Assembly (NCBI RefSeq): GCF_023195535.1
Contig: NZ_JALPNF010000003.1
Coordinates: 493,923-557,922 of the forward strand
Source of the DNA: Sphingomonas faeni
GTDB lineage: Bacteria; Pseudomonadota; Alphaproteobacteria; Sphingomonadales; Sphingomonadaceae
DNA length: 64,000 bases
Direction of reading: 5' to 3'
Shown: positions 31,967 to 40,511 of the stretch, piece by piece
Layout of the letters: each line of letters opens with the position of its first letter
Position numbering within the stretch: the first letter of the stretch is position 1
The notes under the pieces: model-generated
Databases searched by the model: none
What the model was told of the DNA's origin: nothing
Seen by the model: the letters and a program-made list of their open reading frames with translations, nothing else
Program-made: the position numbers and the translations under genes

Positions 31967-32512
31967 TCACGCCGCCAAAGGCATCGGCGCACATCGGTCG
32001 TCATCCAGATCCAGCTCGAACATCACCGCCGGCGCCTCGCCACCCCGCCCACGCGATGTCCGCGGCTCGACCCGCCCGGTCGGTCGAAACCCGAGCTTCG
32101 CCAGCACGCGCCCCGACGCCGGGTTGTCGACGAAATGAAACGCATCCAGCCGCCGCAGGCCCAGCGCATGCCGGGCGATCGCCACCACCGCCTCGCCAGC
32201 CTCGGTCGCATAGCCGCGACCCCAGGCGTCCGGCGCCAGCCAATAGCCGAGCTCATGCCCCGCATCCGCCGCGCGGATACCGATCCCGCCGACGAGTCGC
32301 GGCGCGCCCGCTTCCATTGTCTCGATCATGAAATGTGGGTCGTGCGGCCCACGCGGCTGCGCCAGAAACGCCTCGGCGTCGCCCAGCGCATACGGCCAGG
32401 GCGCTCGCGCCAGCTTGGCGACCACCGACTGGTGGCCGATCGCCCGCGCCAAAGCAGGCGCATCCTCCGGCCAACCCGGCCGTAACGTCAGTCTCTTGGT
32501 GCGCGCGAACAC
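31967..32512 (-). CDS. GNAT family N-acetyltransferase (RimJ/RimL type)
   Basis: A 181-residue acetyltransferase. It begins TKRLTLRPGWPEDAPALARAI, and has the acetyl-CoA site in ELGYWLAPDAWGRGYATEAGEAVVAIA (WGRGYATEA) and the C-terminal NPASGRVLAKLGF stretch typical of RimJ/RimL enzymes. Starts at GTG 32512 with AGGAGAG upstream. Downstream of rpmA on the same strand, as in many alphaproteobacterial rplU-rpmA-GNAT-obgE clusters. Substrate unknown. Confidence 0.9.
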   Translation of the reverse strand: MFARTKRLTLRPGWPEDAPALARAIGHQSVVAKLARAPWPYALGDAEAFLAQPRGPHDPHFMIETMEAGAPRLVGGIGIRAADAGHELGYWLAPDAWGRGYATEAGEAVVAIARHALGLRRLDAFHFVDNPASGRVLAKLGFRPTGRVEPRTSRGRGGEAPAVMFELDLDDDRCAPMPLAA

Positions 32513-32593
32513 GGCTCTCTCCTATCGCGTCATTGGCTGCGCGCATGCCACGTCGGGATGACGGGACCGCGACAGCCGCGTGGAGGGAGCAAT

Positions 32594-32623
32594 AAAAAAG
32601 GGAGCCGGGGTGACCCGTCTCCC
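32594..32623 (-). terminator. Rho-independent terminator of rplU-rpmA
   Basis: On the minus strand GGGAG (32623-32619), inner stem CGGG/CCCG, CTCCC (32604-32600), then TTTTTTATT. Lies 64 bp after the rpmA stop. Confidence 0.85.
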
Positions 32624-32686
32624 TTGTTCAGGTTCGCTTTCGCGACCCGGGTCACCCTGGTGGGCAACCCGGATGGTTACCCGATG

Positions 32687-32977
32687 TTATTCGGCTGCTA
32701 CCGGCATCTCTGCCGTGTCGTTCGCTGCCAGCTCGACCGAGCAGAATTTGCGCCCGAGTTTGCCCTGGCTGAACACGACGCGGCCATCGACCAACGCGAA
32801 CAGCGTATGGTCGGTACCAATACCGACGTTCGTGCCCGGGTAGAACTTCGTCCCGCGCTGACGCACGAGGATGTTGCCGGCGACGCACGCCTGGCCACCG
32901 AACTTCTTTACGCCGAGACGACGACCGGCCGAATCGCGACCGTTGCGCGAAGAGCCGCCTGCTTTCTTATGTGCCAT
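32687..32977 (-). CDS. rpmA: 50S ribosomal protein L27
   Basis: Ribosomal protein at the peptidyl-transferase centre. The 96-residue protein starts [28 protein letters not shown], without the cleaved N-terminal extension of Firmicutes, and continues with the canonical [29 protein letters not shown]. Second gene of rplU-rpmA, 13 bp after rplU. Confidence 0.98.
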   Translation of the reverse strand: MAHKKAGGSSRNGRDSAGRRLGVKKFGGQACVAGNILVRQRGTKFYPGTNVGIGTDHTLFALVDGRVVFSQGKLGRKFCSVELAANDTAEMPVAAE

Positions 32978-32990
32978 CTGAAGCTACTCC

Positions 32991-33338
32991 TTATGCCTGA
33001 GCGGCCGGGGCGGTGTCGCCCTCGTTGCTCTTGGCGGTCTGGCCACCAACGCTGACGATCTTCAGGATCGTGTGCTGCTGGCGATGGCCGTTCTTGCGAC
33101 GATAGTTATGACGACGACGCTTCTTGAAGACGATGACCTTGTCCGCCTTCGCCTGCGCGATGATCTCTGCAGCGACGACGAAGCCCTCGACGGACCGCAG
33201 CTCCGAGCCATCGCCCGCCAGCAGAACGTCACCCAGCGTCACCGACGCACCTGCATCGCCCTCGATCTTCTCGATGACGATCTTATCTCCGGCGGCGACG
33301 CGATACTGCTTGCCGCCCGTGCGCACGACTGCGAACAT
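32991..33338 (-). CDS. rplU: 50S ribosomal protein L21
   Basis: Ribosomal protein binding 23S rRNA. The 115-residue protein starts [20 protein letters not shown] at 33338 and has the RNA-binding [24 protein letters not shown] stretch. A short C-terminal Ala/Gly-rich tail follows. An in-frame ATG at 33380 is not supported by the family N-terminus. Confidence 0.98.
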   Translation of the reverse strand: MFAVVRTGGKQYRVAAGDKIVIEKIEGDAGASVTLGDVLLAGDGSELRSVEGFVVAAEIIAQAKADKVIVFKKRRRHNYRRKNGHRQQHTILKIVSVGGQTAKSNEGDTAPAAQA

Positions 33339-33497
33339 GGCCCTTGTCACTTTCCAAATACATGTGCCCCACGAACGCAAGGTCCGCCGGGAGAAGCCGG
33401 GCAGCTAAGGGAGGGGGGCAGAGTTGTCAACCGCGAAGGGGCGCGGGAGGGTGGTAAAGATGGAGAGTATGGTGTCGTCTACCGCACCGTCGCAAGA

Positions 33498-33554
33498 TTG
33501 TTTCTCCGCGAAGGCGGGGACCCGGACTGGACTCCCACCTTCGCGGAAGAACAA
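33498..33554. repeat. REP element, family 2, copy b
   Basis: Inverted repeat TTGTTTCTCCGCGAAGGCGG ... CCTTCGCGGAAGAACAA in the gap between rplU and hspQ, adjacent to the hspQ stop. The remainder of this 244-bp gap shows no gene. Confidence 0.85.
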
Positions 33555-33582
33555 GCGTCTTTAGACGACGGCGCGATTCGCC

Positions 33583-33978
33583 TCAGTGCCGGTGAACCTG
33601 CCGCAGCGCGTACCGGCCATCCGCATAGTCGCTGAACAACCCCGAGATCGCCGGATGATCGACCGGCTCATCGCTGTCGTCGGGCACCAGGTTCTGCTGG
33701 CTGACATAGGCGACGTAGCTCGACTCCATGTTCTCGGCGAGCAGATGGTAGAAGGGCTGATCCTTGCGCGGACGGATGTCCTCGGGAATCGCGGCATACC
33801 ATTCGTCGCTGTTCGCGAAGACGGGATCCACATCGAAGATCACCCCGCGGAAATCGAACAGCCGGTGCCGCACGACGTCGCCGATCGAGAAATTCGCGTG
33901 CGAGATCGGCGGCGCGACCACCTCGGCGGGGATAAGCGGGCTCGTGATGTGGTGAGCGATACTGTCGTGTCGGGGCAT
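33583..33978 (-). CDS. hspQ: Heat shock protein HspQ
   Basis: Small (131-residue) hemimethylated-DNA-binding-fold protein, in Escherichia coli a Lon specificity enhancer. It shows the family core FSIGDVVRHRLFDFRGVIFDVDPVFANSDEWY, DQPFYHLLAENMESSYVAYVSQQNLVPDD and HPAISGLFSDY. The ATG at 33978 was chosen because the frame upstream runs through the tRNA gene on the other strand. N-terminal 30 residues are an extension relative to the enterobacterial protein. Confidence 0.9.
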   Translation of the reverse strand: MPRHDSIAHHITSPLIPAEVVAPPISHANFSIGDVVRHRLFDFRGVIFDVDPVFANSDEWYAAIPEDIRPRKDQPFYHLLAENMESSYVAYVSQQNLVPDDSDEPVDHPAISGLFSDYADGRYALRQVHRH

Positions 33979-34133
33979 ATCGGCCAATTTAGGGTCTGTT
34001 TTGCGCCGCACAAGGAAAACGCGCCGGACAGTGCCCGCAAGCTCGAAATCCGCTTGCGTCCCCAGGGGCAGTTCATTAGAGGCGCCCCTTCGACCGATCG
34101 GAGGCGCTGTTCGCAGTGTTTTGGATGACCTGC

Positions 34134-34227
<94 letters not shown>

Positions 34228-34375
34228 CCTAGATTTAGCGTGCTAAAACAGCTGCTTAGGTAACCCTAGAATATCGGCCCCACTGGCCACCCAACACGGC
34301 AAAAACGCCGCCGCTGTTCAGTTGATAAGCGAATCGTCCGCGCCTAGCCTTGCCTGAATTATTCTGGGGGCGGGA

Positions 34376-35011
34376 ATGTCACGAGTAGGTTGGGCGGCGA
34401 GTGCTGCGATTGCGTTGTCGATCATGTCACCAGCGATTGCGGCTGCGCAGTCCAAGTCCGAACAGCGAACGCTGGCCCTGCTCGCGCGTCCTCCGGCTGA
34501 GCTGGTCGGTTTGATCGCGGTCACCGGCGATAGCTTGGATCCGCAAATCACGATTAGCACGCGAGACGTGACAGCGATCACCAGCAAGGGCCTGCTCGCC
34601 AGCACCACCTCCGAGAACAGCTTCCTGCGCGCCTTCATTAACCGAAAGACTGGCGCGGTGTCGGCGCAAGTCTATCACTCCATGACCTACGGCGGTCGGG
34701 GCTTCGACACGTTCTCTCGGGCGACTTACGAAGCCCCCGATGGCATCGAGGAAGCCTCCGTCTCCCAGGTGTCTAGCGACGTCTCATGCTCCCGCTACGG
34801 CTGCACGCACTATGCCGACGTCGTGTTCCCTATAAAGGTCGAGGTGCTGCGCGCGGCGGCGAAAGCCTTCAATCCTGCGACACCGCTGTTCGGGATCAAG
34901 TATCGCATCTTCGGGCAGTCGGGCACGAACATAGACGAAGGCCTACCGGGCAATGAGATGGCCGCTTTTGTGGCCGTCATCGATCGCGAGGTTGCAGCGC
35001 TTAAGCGATAA
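34376..35011 (+). CDS. Exported protein of unknown function (island cargo)
   Basis: A 211-residue protein with a signal peptide (WAASAAIALSIMSPAIAAAQS). The mature part has alternating strands (PQITISTRDVTAITSKGLL, SFLRAFINRKTGAVSAQVYHSMTY) and one Cys pair (VSCSRYGCTHYADV) that could form a disulfide. I recognise no family. It is the gene nearest attL and runs against the phage-type operon, converging on and overlapping the 90-residue ORF by 11 bp. A purine-rich GGGGGCGGGA precedes the ATG. Probably a lysogenic-conversion-type passenger. Confidence 0.7.
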   Translation: MSRVGWAASAAIALSIMSPAIAAAQSKSEQRTLALLARPPAELVGLIAVTGDSLDPQITISTRDVTAITSKGLLASTTSENSFLRAFINRKTGAVSAQVYHSMTYGGRGFDTFSRATYEAPDGIEEASVSQVSSDVSCSRYGCTHYADVVFPIKVEVLRAAAKAFNPATPLFGIKYRIFGQSGTNIDEGLPGNEMAAFVAVIDREVAALKR

Positions 35012-35273
35012 GGCCGGCGCCCTCGGGCCGGTTCTGCAGGACGTATTGCCGGAACCGCGCGCGGCGGCGCTGCCTGTCTACCGCGACGGCGCGAGCTGCG
35101 ATCAGTTCCTCTCGCCCTTCCTCGTCTATCCAGCGCTTCACGACGCGCCAATTCGTACCGTAATGCGCCTCGATGCCGCCCCAGCCGATCGCGATGTAGA
35201 CTGCACGGAAGTCGGCCGGCTTTGAGCGCGCGGTACTGCGTCGGGCGGATTGAACCACAACCAACTCCGTCAC
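35001..35273 (-). CDS. Putative small HTH-type phage protein
   Basis: A 90-residue basic protein. The middle part (IEAHYGTNWRVVKRWIDEEGREELIAARA) looks like a helix-turn-helix with a recognition helix WRVVKRWI. The GTG start overlaps the tape-measure stop (GTGA), so it is the last gene of the operon. No close family recognised; a DNA-binding role is inference from the helix pattern. Confidence 0.55.
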   Translation of the reverse strand: MTELVVVQSARRSTARSKPADFRAVYIAIGWGGIEAHYGTNWRVVKRWIDEEGREELIAARAVAVDRQRRRARFRQYVLQNRPEGAGLIA

Positions 35274-37873
35274 GACTTAAGCCGCTCGTAAGAGGCCATA
35301 TGACCGGGTGTATCTCGAACCGCGTTCTTGTAAGTCCTCCCGTCCATCCTTGCAGCCTCTGCTAGAATGACGCTCGACAACTCGCGCGCGAACCCAGTTG
35401 GATTGACTGAGTTCTTTGCGTCGACGCTAATCGAATAGTGGTTCGTCACATGCTGTGAAGGTCGAGCTGCCCTCGCATTCGTGTTGATGCTCGACAGGTT
35501 CGGGTTGGCGACGCTCAGCCGCTCGTGCGCTCCGATCATCGCGCGAGGTACGCCGTTGACGCTCAGCACGTTTTTATCAACGCCACCCATCCCGCCTGCG
35601 CGGATCTGGCCTCCATTGGCGAGGCGAGGCAGGCCAGAGCTTGAGCCGCCGCCCGCCAGCGCCGTACCGATTGAACCGATGATTGACGCGAATCCTCCGC
35701 CGCCCCCGCCAGAAGCGCCAGCGCCGAACAAGGAATTGGCGATCGGCTTGATGATGGCTTGCTGGATTGCGATGCGCAAAAGGTCGCGGACGATGCCGCC
35801 GGCGACGTCGTGGAACACGTCACCAAGCGACTTCGCCCCGGTGATTGCGTCCGCCAGGCCATCGTTCAAAGACTCGAGGCCGTTAATCTCGATGCCCTGA
35901 ATATCCTCTTTCAGACGATCCGCATTGAAGCCGTCTGCGTACTGCTGCCCGCGCGACGCATAGCGCTGCTCGACTGCCGCCCGCTCGTTCGGTTGCGTCT
36001 GCTTCAACGTACCCAGCCGACGCTCCGCATCGCCAATGTCGGCGGTTGCGGTTGCTCGCGCATCGGGACCTGTGTTCTTGTCCGCAAGCACCCGGCGACG
36101 ATCGGCAATTAGCTGCTCCTGGTCGGCCCGTTCCTGCTGCTGCGCGAGCGCCAATAGGCGAAGCTCGATCTCTTTGCGCTCGTTCGCCGTCTTGGCGAGG
36201 TCGAGGCGCGAACGAAGCGTGTCTTGCTCATTACGGTTGCCCGCCTCCGCCGATTGCGCCGAACGACGGATCGCGGCCGATGCACGCTGCTCGATCGCAA
36301 CGTCGCGCTCGCGAATGACTGCCGCTTTCTCGGTCGCCGCGGCTAGATCGGTCAAAGCGGTAAGCCGTATCCGCTGAACGTCCGTAATCCGCTTATCGCC
36401 CTTGATCAGGTCATCATTCTTGACGCGCTGCGCTTCAATGCGAGCAACCTCTACGGCGGCGCGCTGCTCGGCCGTGTCAGCTTCATCGCCACGGGCGCGA
36501 AGGATGCGGTCGTTAAGCTGCGCTTCCTGCCGGGTGAACGCATCCTCATTGAGTGGCGACTTAGGCGCGCTCGTCCGGCGTGCTGCGCTTGGCCTTCCCC
36601 CGCCGGCAGACGGTGCCCGCACAACGGCCGGCGCTTGCCGGTTGCCAGTCAGGTTTAGCGAGCCGTCACGATTGGTGCCGGGGAAGCGATCGGCAAGCTG
36701 TGACTCGACGCGGCGCGCTTGTGCCTGCTCTGCGCTGCGTGCGCTTGCCACACGGAAGTTGCTGCGAAGCGACGGCGGCGCGACTGTAACTTGCTGCCCT
36801 CCGGTGAAACTTCGGAGGTAGTTTCCAGGTGCGTTGAGGAAGTTGGCAAAGTTAGCCCCCGCCGTACCCACGCGGTCGAAACTGCCTAGCAGGCTTTCGA
36901 TCTGCTCTTTGACGCTGCGGGTTTTGACGATGATGTTGTCAAACGCGAAGTCGGCGCCATTAGTCAACGGATCGAATACGTTCCCCAAGCCGTCGAATAT
37001 CGCGCGTGTCTCAACGCCAAAGTCGCGCGCTAGATCCTCAAGGCCAGCGAATGACGTAGTGCCATCGGCTAGGATATTGACGATCGCGTTAGAGAACTGG
37101 CCCCCTTTGTCAAACGCGCCGAAGGTGATGACAGCCGCATTTTCGATTTGCTGCATCGCCTCGCCAAACGTTGAGGGAAGCTGTTTGAAGTCGCTATCGA
37201 TAGAGGCCGTGAACTTTGGATCAGTGAGAGCGCGAAATAGAACGTCGCTGGTAAGCTTCCCCTCTGCCGCTAGCTTGCGAACCGCGCCCTGCGTTACGCC
37301 CATCGAATCCGCGATTAGCTTGACGATGCGCGGGGAGGCTTCGGCGATGCTGTTAAATTCGTCGCCGCGTAGCGCGCCAGACGCAAGCGCCTGCCCAAAC
37401 TGGAGGGTTGCCGATGCCGCGGCGTTGGCGTCCGCCCCGCCGATCTTGAGGGCCTTCGAGAATGTCTCAGTCGCGCGGGCAGCGTCGGCCTGCGATCGTC
37501 CGGTTTGCTGCGAGGCGCGCGCGAAGTTGCCGTACAGCGCCGTCGTGGCTTCTAATGACGATCGCGTGCTAGCCGCGATCTTCCTGGTATCGTCCTGCGC
37601 CTTGTTGAACGAACCGAAACCGTTCGTGGCTAACCGAAGCTGCGCGTCGAGCTGCTTAGACGTGTCCGCGATCTTACTAAGCTGCGCAACTAGGAGGCCG
37701 GCGCTAACCGCGCCCAAAGCCCCGGAGAACTTAGACGCGAAAGCGCTGCCACGCTGCTCCATTGCACTCAGGCTTCGGTCTACACGGCTGCTCGCGGTCC
37801 CAAGCTCGCGATCCAGTTTGTCATATTTGGCGCGAAGATCGACAGCGATCTCGGCAACGGAGAGAGAGCCCAT
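35270..37873 (-). CDS. Phage tail tape-measure protein
   Basis: An 867-residue tape-measure protein, which sets tail length and forms the tail lumen scaffold. The N-terminal domain (about 60-260) is the lambda-type tape-measure domain (DTSKQLDAQLRLATNGFGSFNKAQDDTRKIA, ALYGNFARASQQTG, GALRGDEFNSIAEASPRIVKLIA, LTSDVLFRAL). The centre is a long Ala/Gln/Arg-rich coiled coil (about 430-640). The C-terminus (about 670-867) carries hydrophobic helices (GGIVRDLLRIAIQQAIIKPIANSLFG), a Gly-rich stretch and a conserved NGGQIRAGGMGGVD tail. It appears full length and unbroken, which is notable in an element without head genes. Confidence 0.92.
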   Translation of the reverse strand: MGSLSVAEIAVDLRAKYDKLDRELGTASSRVDRSLSAMEQRGSAFASKFSGALGAVSAGLLVAQLSKIADTSKQLDAQLRLATNGFGSFNKAQDDTRKIAASTRSSLEATTALYGNFARASQQTGRSQADAARATETFSKALKIGGADANAAASATLQFGQALASGALRGDEFNSIAEASPRIVKLIADSMGVTQGAVRKLAAEGKLTSDVLFRALTDPKFTASIDSDFKQLPSTFGEAMQQIENAAVITFGAFDKGGQFSNAIVNILADGTTSFAGLEDLARDFGVETRAIFDGLGNVFDPLTNGADFAFDNIIVKTRSVKEQIESLLGSFDRVGTAGANFANFLNAPGNYLRSFTGGQQVTVAPPSLRSNFRVASARSAEQAQARRVESQLADRFPGTNRDGSLNLTGNRQAPAVVRAPSAGGGRPSAARRTSAPKSPLNEDAFTRQEAQLNDRILRARGDEADTAEQRAAVEVARIEAQRVKNDDLIKGDKRITDVQRIRLTALTDLAAATEKAAVIRERDVAIEQRASAAIRRSAQSAEAGNRNEQDTLRSRLDLAKTANERKEIELRLLALAQQQERADQEQLIADRRRVLADKNTGPDARATATADIGDAERRLGTLKQTQPNERAAVEQRYASRGQQYADGFNADRLKEDIQGIEINGLESLNDGLADAITGAKSLGDVFHDVAGGIVRDLLRIAIQQAIIKPIANSLFGAGASGGGGGGFASIIGSIGTALAGGGSSSGLPRLANGGQIRAGGMGGVDKNVLSVNGVPRAMIGAHERLSVANPNLSSINTNARAARPSQHVTNHYSISVDAKNSVNPTGFARELSSVILAEAARMDGRTYKNAVRDTPGHMASYERLKS

Positions 37874-37876
37874 AGC

Positions 37877-38281
37877 TTAATCCTTGAAATGTCGACGGGC
37901 GGCGCGGAAGGCAGCGTTGCGCAGCATCTTATCAACTTTGTCGCTAGACTTGTCAGCGGCGGGGCGCATGAAAGGTCGAGCCGCCATCTTACTTGTCCCA
38001 TATTCTAAGTCGACTGAGTAAGGTGCAGTTGAAACGACCTGGACATGCAATGGCGCAAGCTGGAGAACATGAATGCCGCGGTTAAGGACTTGGGTGTCAG
38101 AGTTCGGCGCCTCGCCAGGTTGAGAGGCGACATGATTCTTGCCGCCAACTGACCCTGTCGTTATTGAAATATGTGCTTCCGTCGCGACGATGTCCGCAGC
38201 GGCGTACATTTCCTTGGCCACATCGCGCTTGATCGCTGCGGCCAATGTCCGAAGCTTATCGCTAAACTTACGGCCCATCAT
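37877..38281 (-). CDS. HK97 gp10-like tail-completion protein
   Basis: A 134-residue protein of the HK97-gp10/neck family that joins heads and tails. Family features are the N-terminal amphipathic helices (SDKLRTLAAAIKRDVAKEMYAAADIVATEA), APNSDTQVLNRGIHV, VSTAPYSVDLEYGTSKMAARPFMRPA (YxxxLEYGT...RPF.RPA) and a helical end. Immediately upstream of the tape-measure gene on the same strand. Starts at 38281 or the second ATG at 38278. Confidence 0.85.
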   Translation of the reverse strand: MMGRKFSDKLRTLAAAIKRDVAKEMYAAADIVATEAHISITTGSVGGKNHVASQPGEAPNSDTQVLNRGIHVLQLAPLHVQVVSTAPYSVDLEYGTSKMAARPFMRPAADKSSDKVDKMLRNAAFRAARRHFKD

Positions 38282-38456
38282 GGCTCGCCTGCGCCGCAGC
38301 GGCCGAATGGATGTCGCCGTACCGCGCGAGGGCGTCGAGGGTGACGGGCACTCCGGCTTGGAACTCGACAGTCGCCAGTGGCGTACACCACGTCCAAGGG
38401 GCGTCGAATGTAACCGGCACGCTATCCGGCTGTGGCTTGGGGGCGGTCTTCGGCAT
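38268..38456 (-). CDS. Small phage-type protein, function unknown
   Basis: A 62-residue ORF (MPKTAPKPQPDSVPVTFDAP...) whose end overlaps the gp10-like start by 14 bp, consistent with translational coupling. It contains TFDAPWTWCTPLATVEFQAG and ends in an Ala/His-rich segment. No recognisable family. A GGTAA...TTACC inverted repeat lies 15 bp before its start. Confidence 0.5.
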   Translation of the reverse strand: MPKTAPKPQPDSVPVTFDAPWTWCTPLATVEFQAGVPVTLDALARYGDIHSAAAAQASHDGP

Positions 38457-38470
38457 CCCCGACAGGTGTC

Positions 38471-38500
38471 GGTAAAAGCTGGCCAGCTTTACCGCCGTGA
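38471..38500 (-). repeat. Island motif GGTAA-N-TTACCGCCGT, copy A
   Basis: Inverted repeat GGTAAAAGCTGG/CCAGCTTTACC followed by GCCGTGA (plus-strand reading), upstream of the minus-strand gene starting at 38456. Two related copies occur in the island at 41732-41757 and 43574-43600. Confidence 0.65.
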
Positions 38501-38608
38501 AGGAAGCGGTTGGTCGTGCGGTGGGGTTGGTCGCTGCTTGGTGCTACAAACGCCCGTTTCCCGCATGAAAGCACGAAGTTTAGGCGGACGGGGTATCCAC
38601 CAACGCCA

Positions 38609-38824
38609 TTATTGCCCGCGCTGCAACCGGCGGACGATCAGCGCTAGGCCGATAAAGTCATAGTCCGGTGCGTAGATAACAGCGCACAACTCTGCCTCGG
38701 TCGCGGGCAGGGATTCCAGGATCTCTAACTCTCGTTCGGTAAGGCCGCTCATATCCCAGTGGTGTACGATCGGCGGGAACTGGACTTCGGCGCGCTCCAG
38801 GCGCGCGAGTAGCTTGGCGTTCAC
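38609..38824 (-). CDS. Small phage-type protein, function unknown
   Basis: A 71-residue ORF with Leu- and Glu-rich helices (KLLARLERAEVQF, LTERELEILESLPATEAELCAVIY). GTG start at 38824 overlaps the upstream stop (GTGA). Followed by about 150 bp holding the repeat motif at 38471. Similar short ORFs with an N-terminal LERLE/LLARLERAE helix are common in sphingomonad prophages, but I know no function. Confidence 0.5.
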   Translation of the reverse strand: MNAKLLARLERAEVQFPPIVHHWDMSGLTERELEILESLPATEAELCAVIYAPDYDFIGLALIVRRLQRGQ

Positions 38825-39111
38825 GCTGCGCCCTCCGTTGATGGCTCGCAGGCGGCGGGATGCTCGCCGTAATAGAGCTCCCGATTGCGCGAGCCGGGAT
38901 GGTCCTGCGACGGGTGGACGCCAGTACGTTCGTATTCGACAGGCACGCCGCCATATTCGCCGTTGGGCGCGACGATCCGGTAATAACAGACCATGTCATC
39001 TTCCGTCGCGTCGGGCTCCAGATCCCAAGGCAGCACGACGAAAAACCGGCGGTTCTTCTGGATCTGGTGTGCCTCGACCGCAGCTAGGCGCTTCGCCCAA
39101 TCGCTTTTCAT
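38821..39111 (-). CDS. Small phage-type protein, function unknown
   Basis: A 96-residue ORF starting MKSDWAKRLAAVEAHQIQKNRRFFVVLPWDLEPDATEDD. Its ATG overlaps the upstream stop (ATGA), and its stop overlaps the downstream GTG. Contains a beta-strand pattern FFVVLPWDL and an acidic segment. No family recognised. Reading further upstream to 39177 is possible but would overlap more of the neighbour. Confidence 0.55.
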   Translation of the reverse strand: MKSDWAKRLAAVEAHQIQKNRRFFVVLPWDLEPDATEDDMVCYYRIVAPNGEYGGVPVEYERTGVHPSQDHPGSRNRELYYGEHPAACEPSTEGAA

Positions 39112-39287
39112 GCGGCGGCCCCAGATTTGGGGGCGCCTGGTTTCGGGACACGATGGCCCGCAAAGCGAAGCTCCCACGCGGCCAGCTGCTCAGCCGTGAA
39201 GTAGCGTTCCCGATCGGCAGCAAGTGTATGCGCAGCTTCCGGTGGATAGGCGGCGGCAATGCGCTCGATAGCTGTCGGCACGATCAT
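39108..39287 (-). CDS. Small phage-type protein, function unknown
   Basis: A 59-residue ORF (MIVPTAIERIAAAYPPEAAHTLAADRERYFTAEQLAAWELRFAGHR...). I chose the internal ATG at 39287 because it gives the same 4-bp ATGA overlap with the upstream gene that is used throughout this operon; a longer form to 39371 would overlap the neighbour by 88 bp. Function unknown. Confidence 0.5.
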   Translation of the reverse strand: MIVPTAIERIAAAYPPEAAHTLAADRERYFTAEQLAAWELRFAGHRVPKPGAPKSGAAA

Positions 39288-39526
39288 GCCATCAAATCCG
39301 TCATCGTCATGCCAGCGAAGGCGACAGCGCATCCGGGGTAGCGCACGAGCATCTGCCGGGTTGCTACCCATGCGCGCTCCTGGTCGTCGTCACTCTCCCC
39401 GGCCGCTCGAGCTGCTGCGGTGAAGACGTCGAACTCGGCGCGGTCGTTCGTGATCTGGCGAGCTAGTAGGGCGTCGGCGCGCTTCGGTGCCTCCAGCCGG
39501 GAAAGACGTTCGGTGCGACTAACCAT
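39284..39526 (-). CDS. Small phage-type protein, function unknown
   Basis: An 80-residue ORF starting MVSRTERLSRLEAPKRADALLARQITNDRAEFDVF with AGGAGCGC as ribosome-binding site eight bases before the ATG. Helical throughout. Overlaps DUF5681 upstream by eight bases and the 59-residue ORF downstream by four. Function unknown. Confidence 0.55.
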   Translation of the reverse strand: MVSRTERLSRLEAPKRADALLARQITNDRAEFDVFTAAARAAGESDDDQERAWVATRQMLVRYPGCAVAFAGMTMTDLMA

Positions 39527-39953
39527 TTTGGCGCTCCTCGATTGCCCGTAGGCGTTCGTCGATGTCGGCGGTTTCCAGCGCACGACGGTGTTGCTCCAGC
39601 ACGGCCGATAGAGCCTGCGCCTCTGCTGGTGTGATCTCGCCTGTCGCCACCCCGGCAAGGATAGCCCCCAGCGCGACAGGGTGATCGGAGGCGGTGGTTA
39701 CGTTGGGCAACTCGAACTCAATCGTCCGGTCTTTCCGCACCGGCACCAGCCGTTCCAGGCAAAGGCGGAGGGCGGTGGTATCGCCCGCCTTGGCAAGGTC
39801 GATCGCCTTGCGGGTTAGCGCTTCGGACTCACCCTCGAGCAACAGCTCGGCCGCGCGCGACTGGCGCCAGCGCGTGCCCTTTGCCTTCCCCGGGTTGCCA
39901 GGCGCGAACGTGCCGTTTGCGAGGCGGTCGGCGGAGGCTTCGTTATCAGCCAT
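39519..39953 (-). CDS. DUF5681 domain protein
   Basis: A 144-residue protein with the DUF5681 pattern: NGTFAPGNPGKAKGTRWRQSRAAELLLEGESEALTRKAIDLAKAGDTTALRLCLERLVPVRKDRTIEFELP. This family is widespread in alphaproteobacterial prophages and islands and is often encoded near replication or packaging genes; its function is not established. The ATG at 39953 overlaps the stop of the upstream gene by eight bases. Some members have been suggested to be small-terminase-like, which I cannot test here. Confidence 0.78.
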   Translation of the reverse strand: MADNEASADRLANGTFAPGNPGKAKGTRWRQSRAAELLLEGESEALTRKAIDLAKAGDTTALRLCLERLVPVRKDRTIEFELPNVTTASDHPVALGAILAGVATGEITPAEAQALSAVLEQHRRALETADIDERLRAIEERQNG

Positions 39954-40371
39954 CGCTAGCAGGCGGGGTGATACCCTCGACCGCCGCCCCCATGATAGCC
40001 AACGCCAGTTCCCAGCGCTCGACCAGCGGCATAGGGCTGACATAGCAACGCATGTAGCTGTCGACGTCGTACTCGTCCCACGAGATGTGCTCGTCGCCAA
40101 CGTCGCCGCCGCCGCCGCCGATAAGTCCGGCGCGGATGATCTGGCTTAGCTCGACCGCGGAAAACTCGGCGTGGGCAGGCGAGGCAATTTCCTCGCCGTC
40201 GCGGATGAACCGGCCGCGCAGTAACCGGGCGTAGGCGGGACCGATCAGTAGCGGCGGCTGAGGCAATGACTGTGGCCCGCCAAGGCCTCGCTCGAGGTTC
40301 CACATCTGCTGATCATTCAAGTGGAAGCGGAACTTGCCACCAGCGAAGTCGAGCGTCAGATCAGTGTTCAT
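39946..40371 (-). CDS. Probable tail-assembly chaperone (GTA gp10/Phage_TAC_11-like)
   Basis: A 141-residue protein. The pattern DLTLDFAGGKFRFHLNDQQMWNLERGLGG ... YARLLRGRF ... VELSQIIRAGLIGGGGG ... CYVSPMPLVERWELALAIMGAAVEG follows the GTA-gp10 family: a small beta start, an ELE-like helix, the ArlL.G segment, an I..GLIGGG box, and a C-terminal PL.E...LA..I..A..G helix. Such proteins precede tape-measure genes in siphophages and gene transfer agents. Here the tape measure lies 2 kb downstream with small genes between. Assigned by pattern only. Confidence 0.62.
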   Translation of the reverse strand: MNTDLTLDFAGGKFRFHLNDQQMWNLERGLGGPQSLPQPPLLIGPAYARLLRGRFIRDGEEIASPAHAEFSAVELSQIIRAGLIGGGGGDVGDEHISWDEYDVDSYMRCYVSPMPLVERWELALAIMGAAVEGITPPASDG

Positions 40372-40454
40372 GGCTGGTGCTTTCGATAGACCGCGCTGCC
40401 GTCATGGGCGCGCTGGTGAGGAAGTTTGCCGCGATCGGGCAGGTGAGGTGACCA

Positions 40455-40511
40455 CCAACCCACCCTCCGACCGCGGCTACCGGGCGGAGAGCACCCGGTA
40501 TCTCTGGAAAT
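40455..40511. other. Gap with GC-rich hairpin
   Basis: The 140-bp gap between the 210-residue coiled-coil gene and the tail-chaperone-like gene holds a perfect 7-bp inverted repeat TACCGGG/CCCGGTA with a 9-nt loop at about 40477-40499 (minus-strand sense). It could be a terminator or an operator. Confidence 0.45.
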
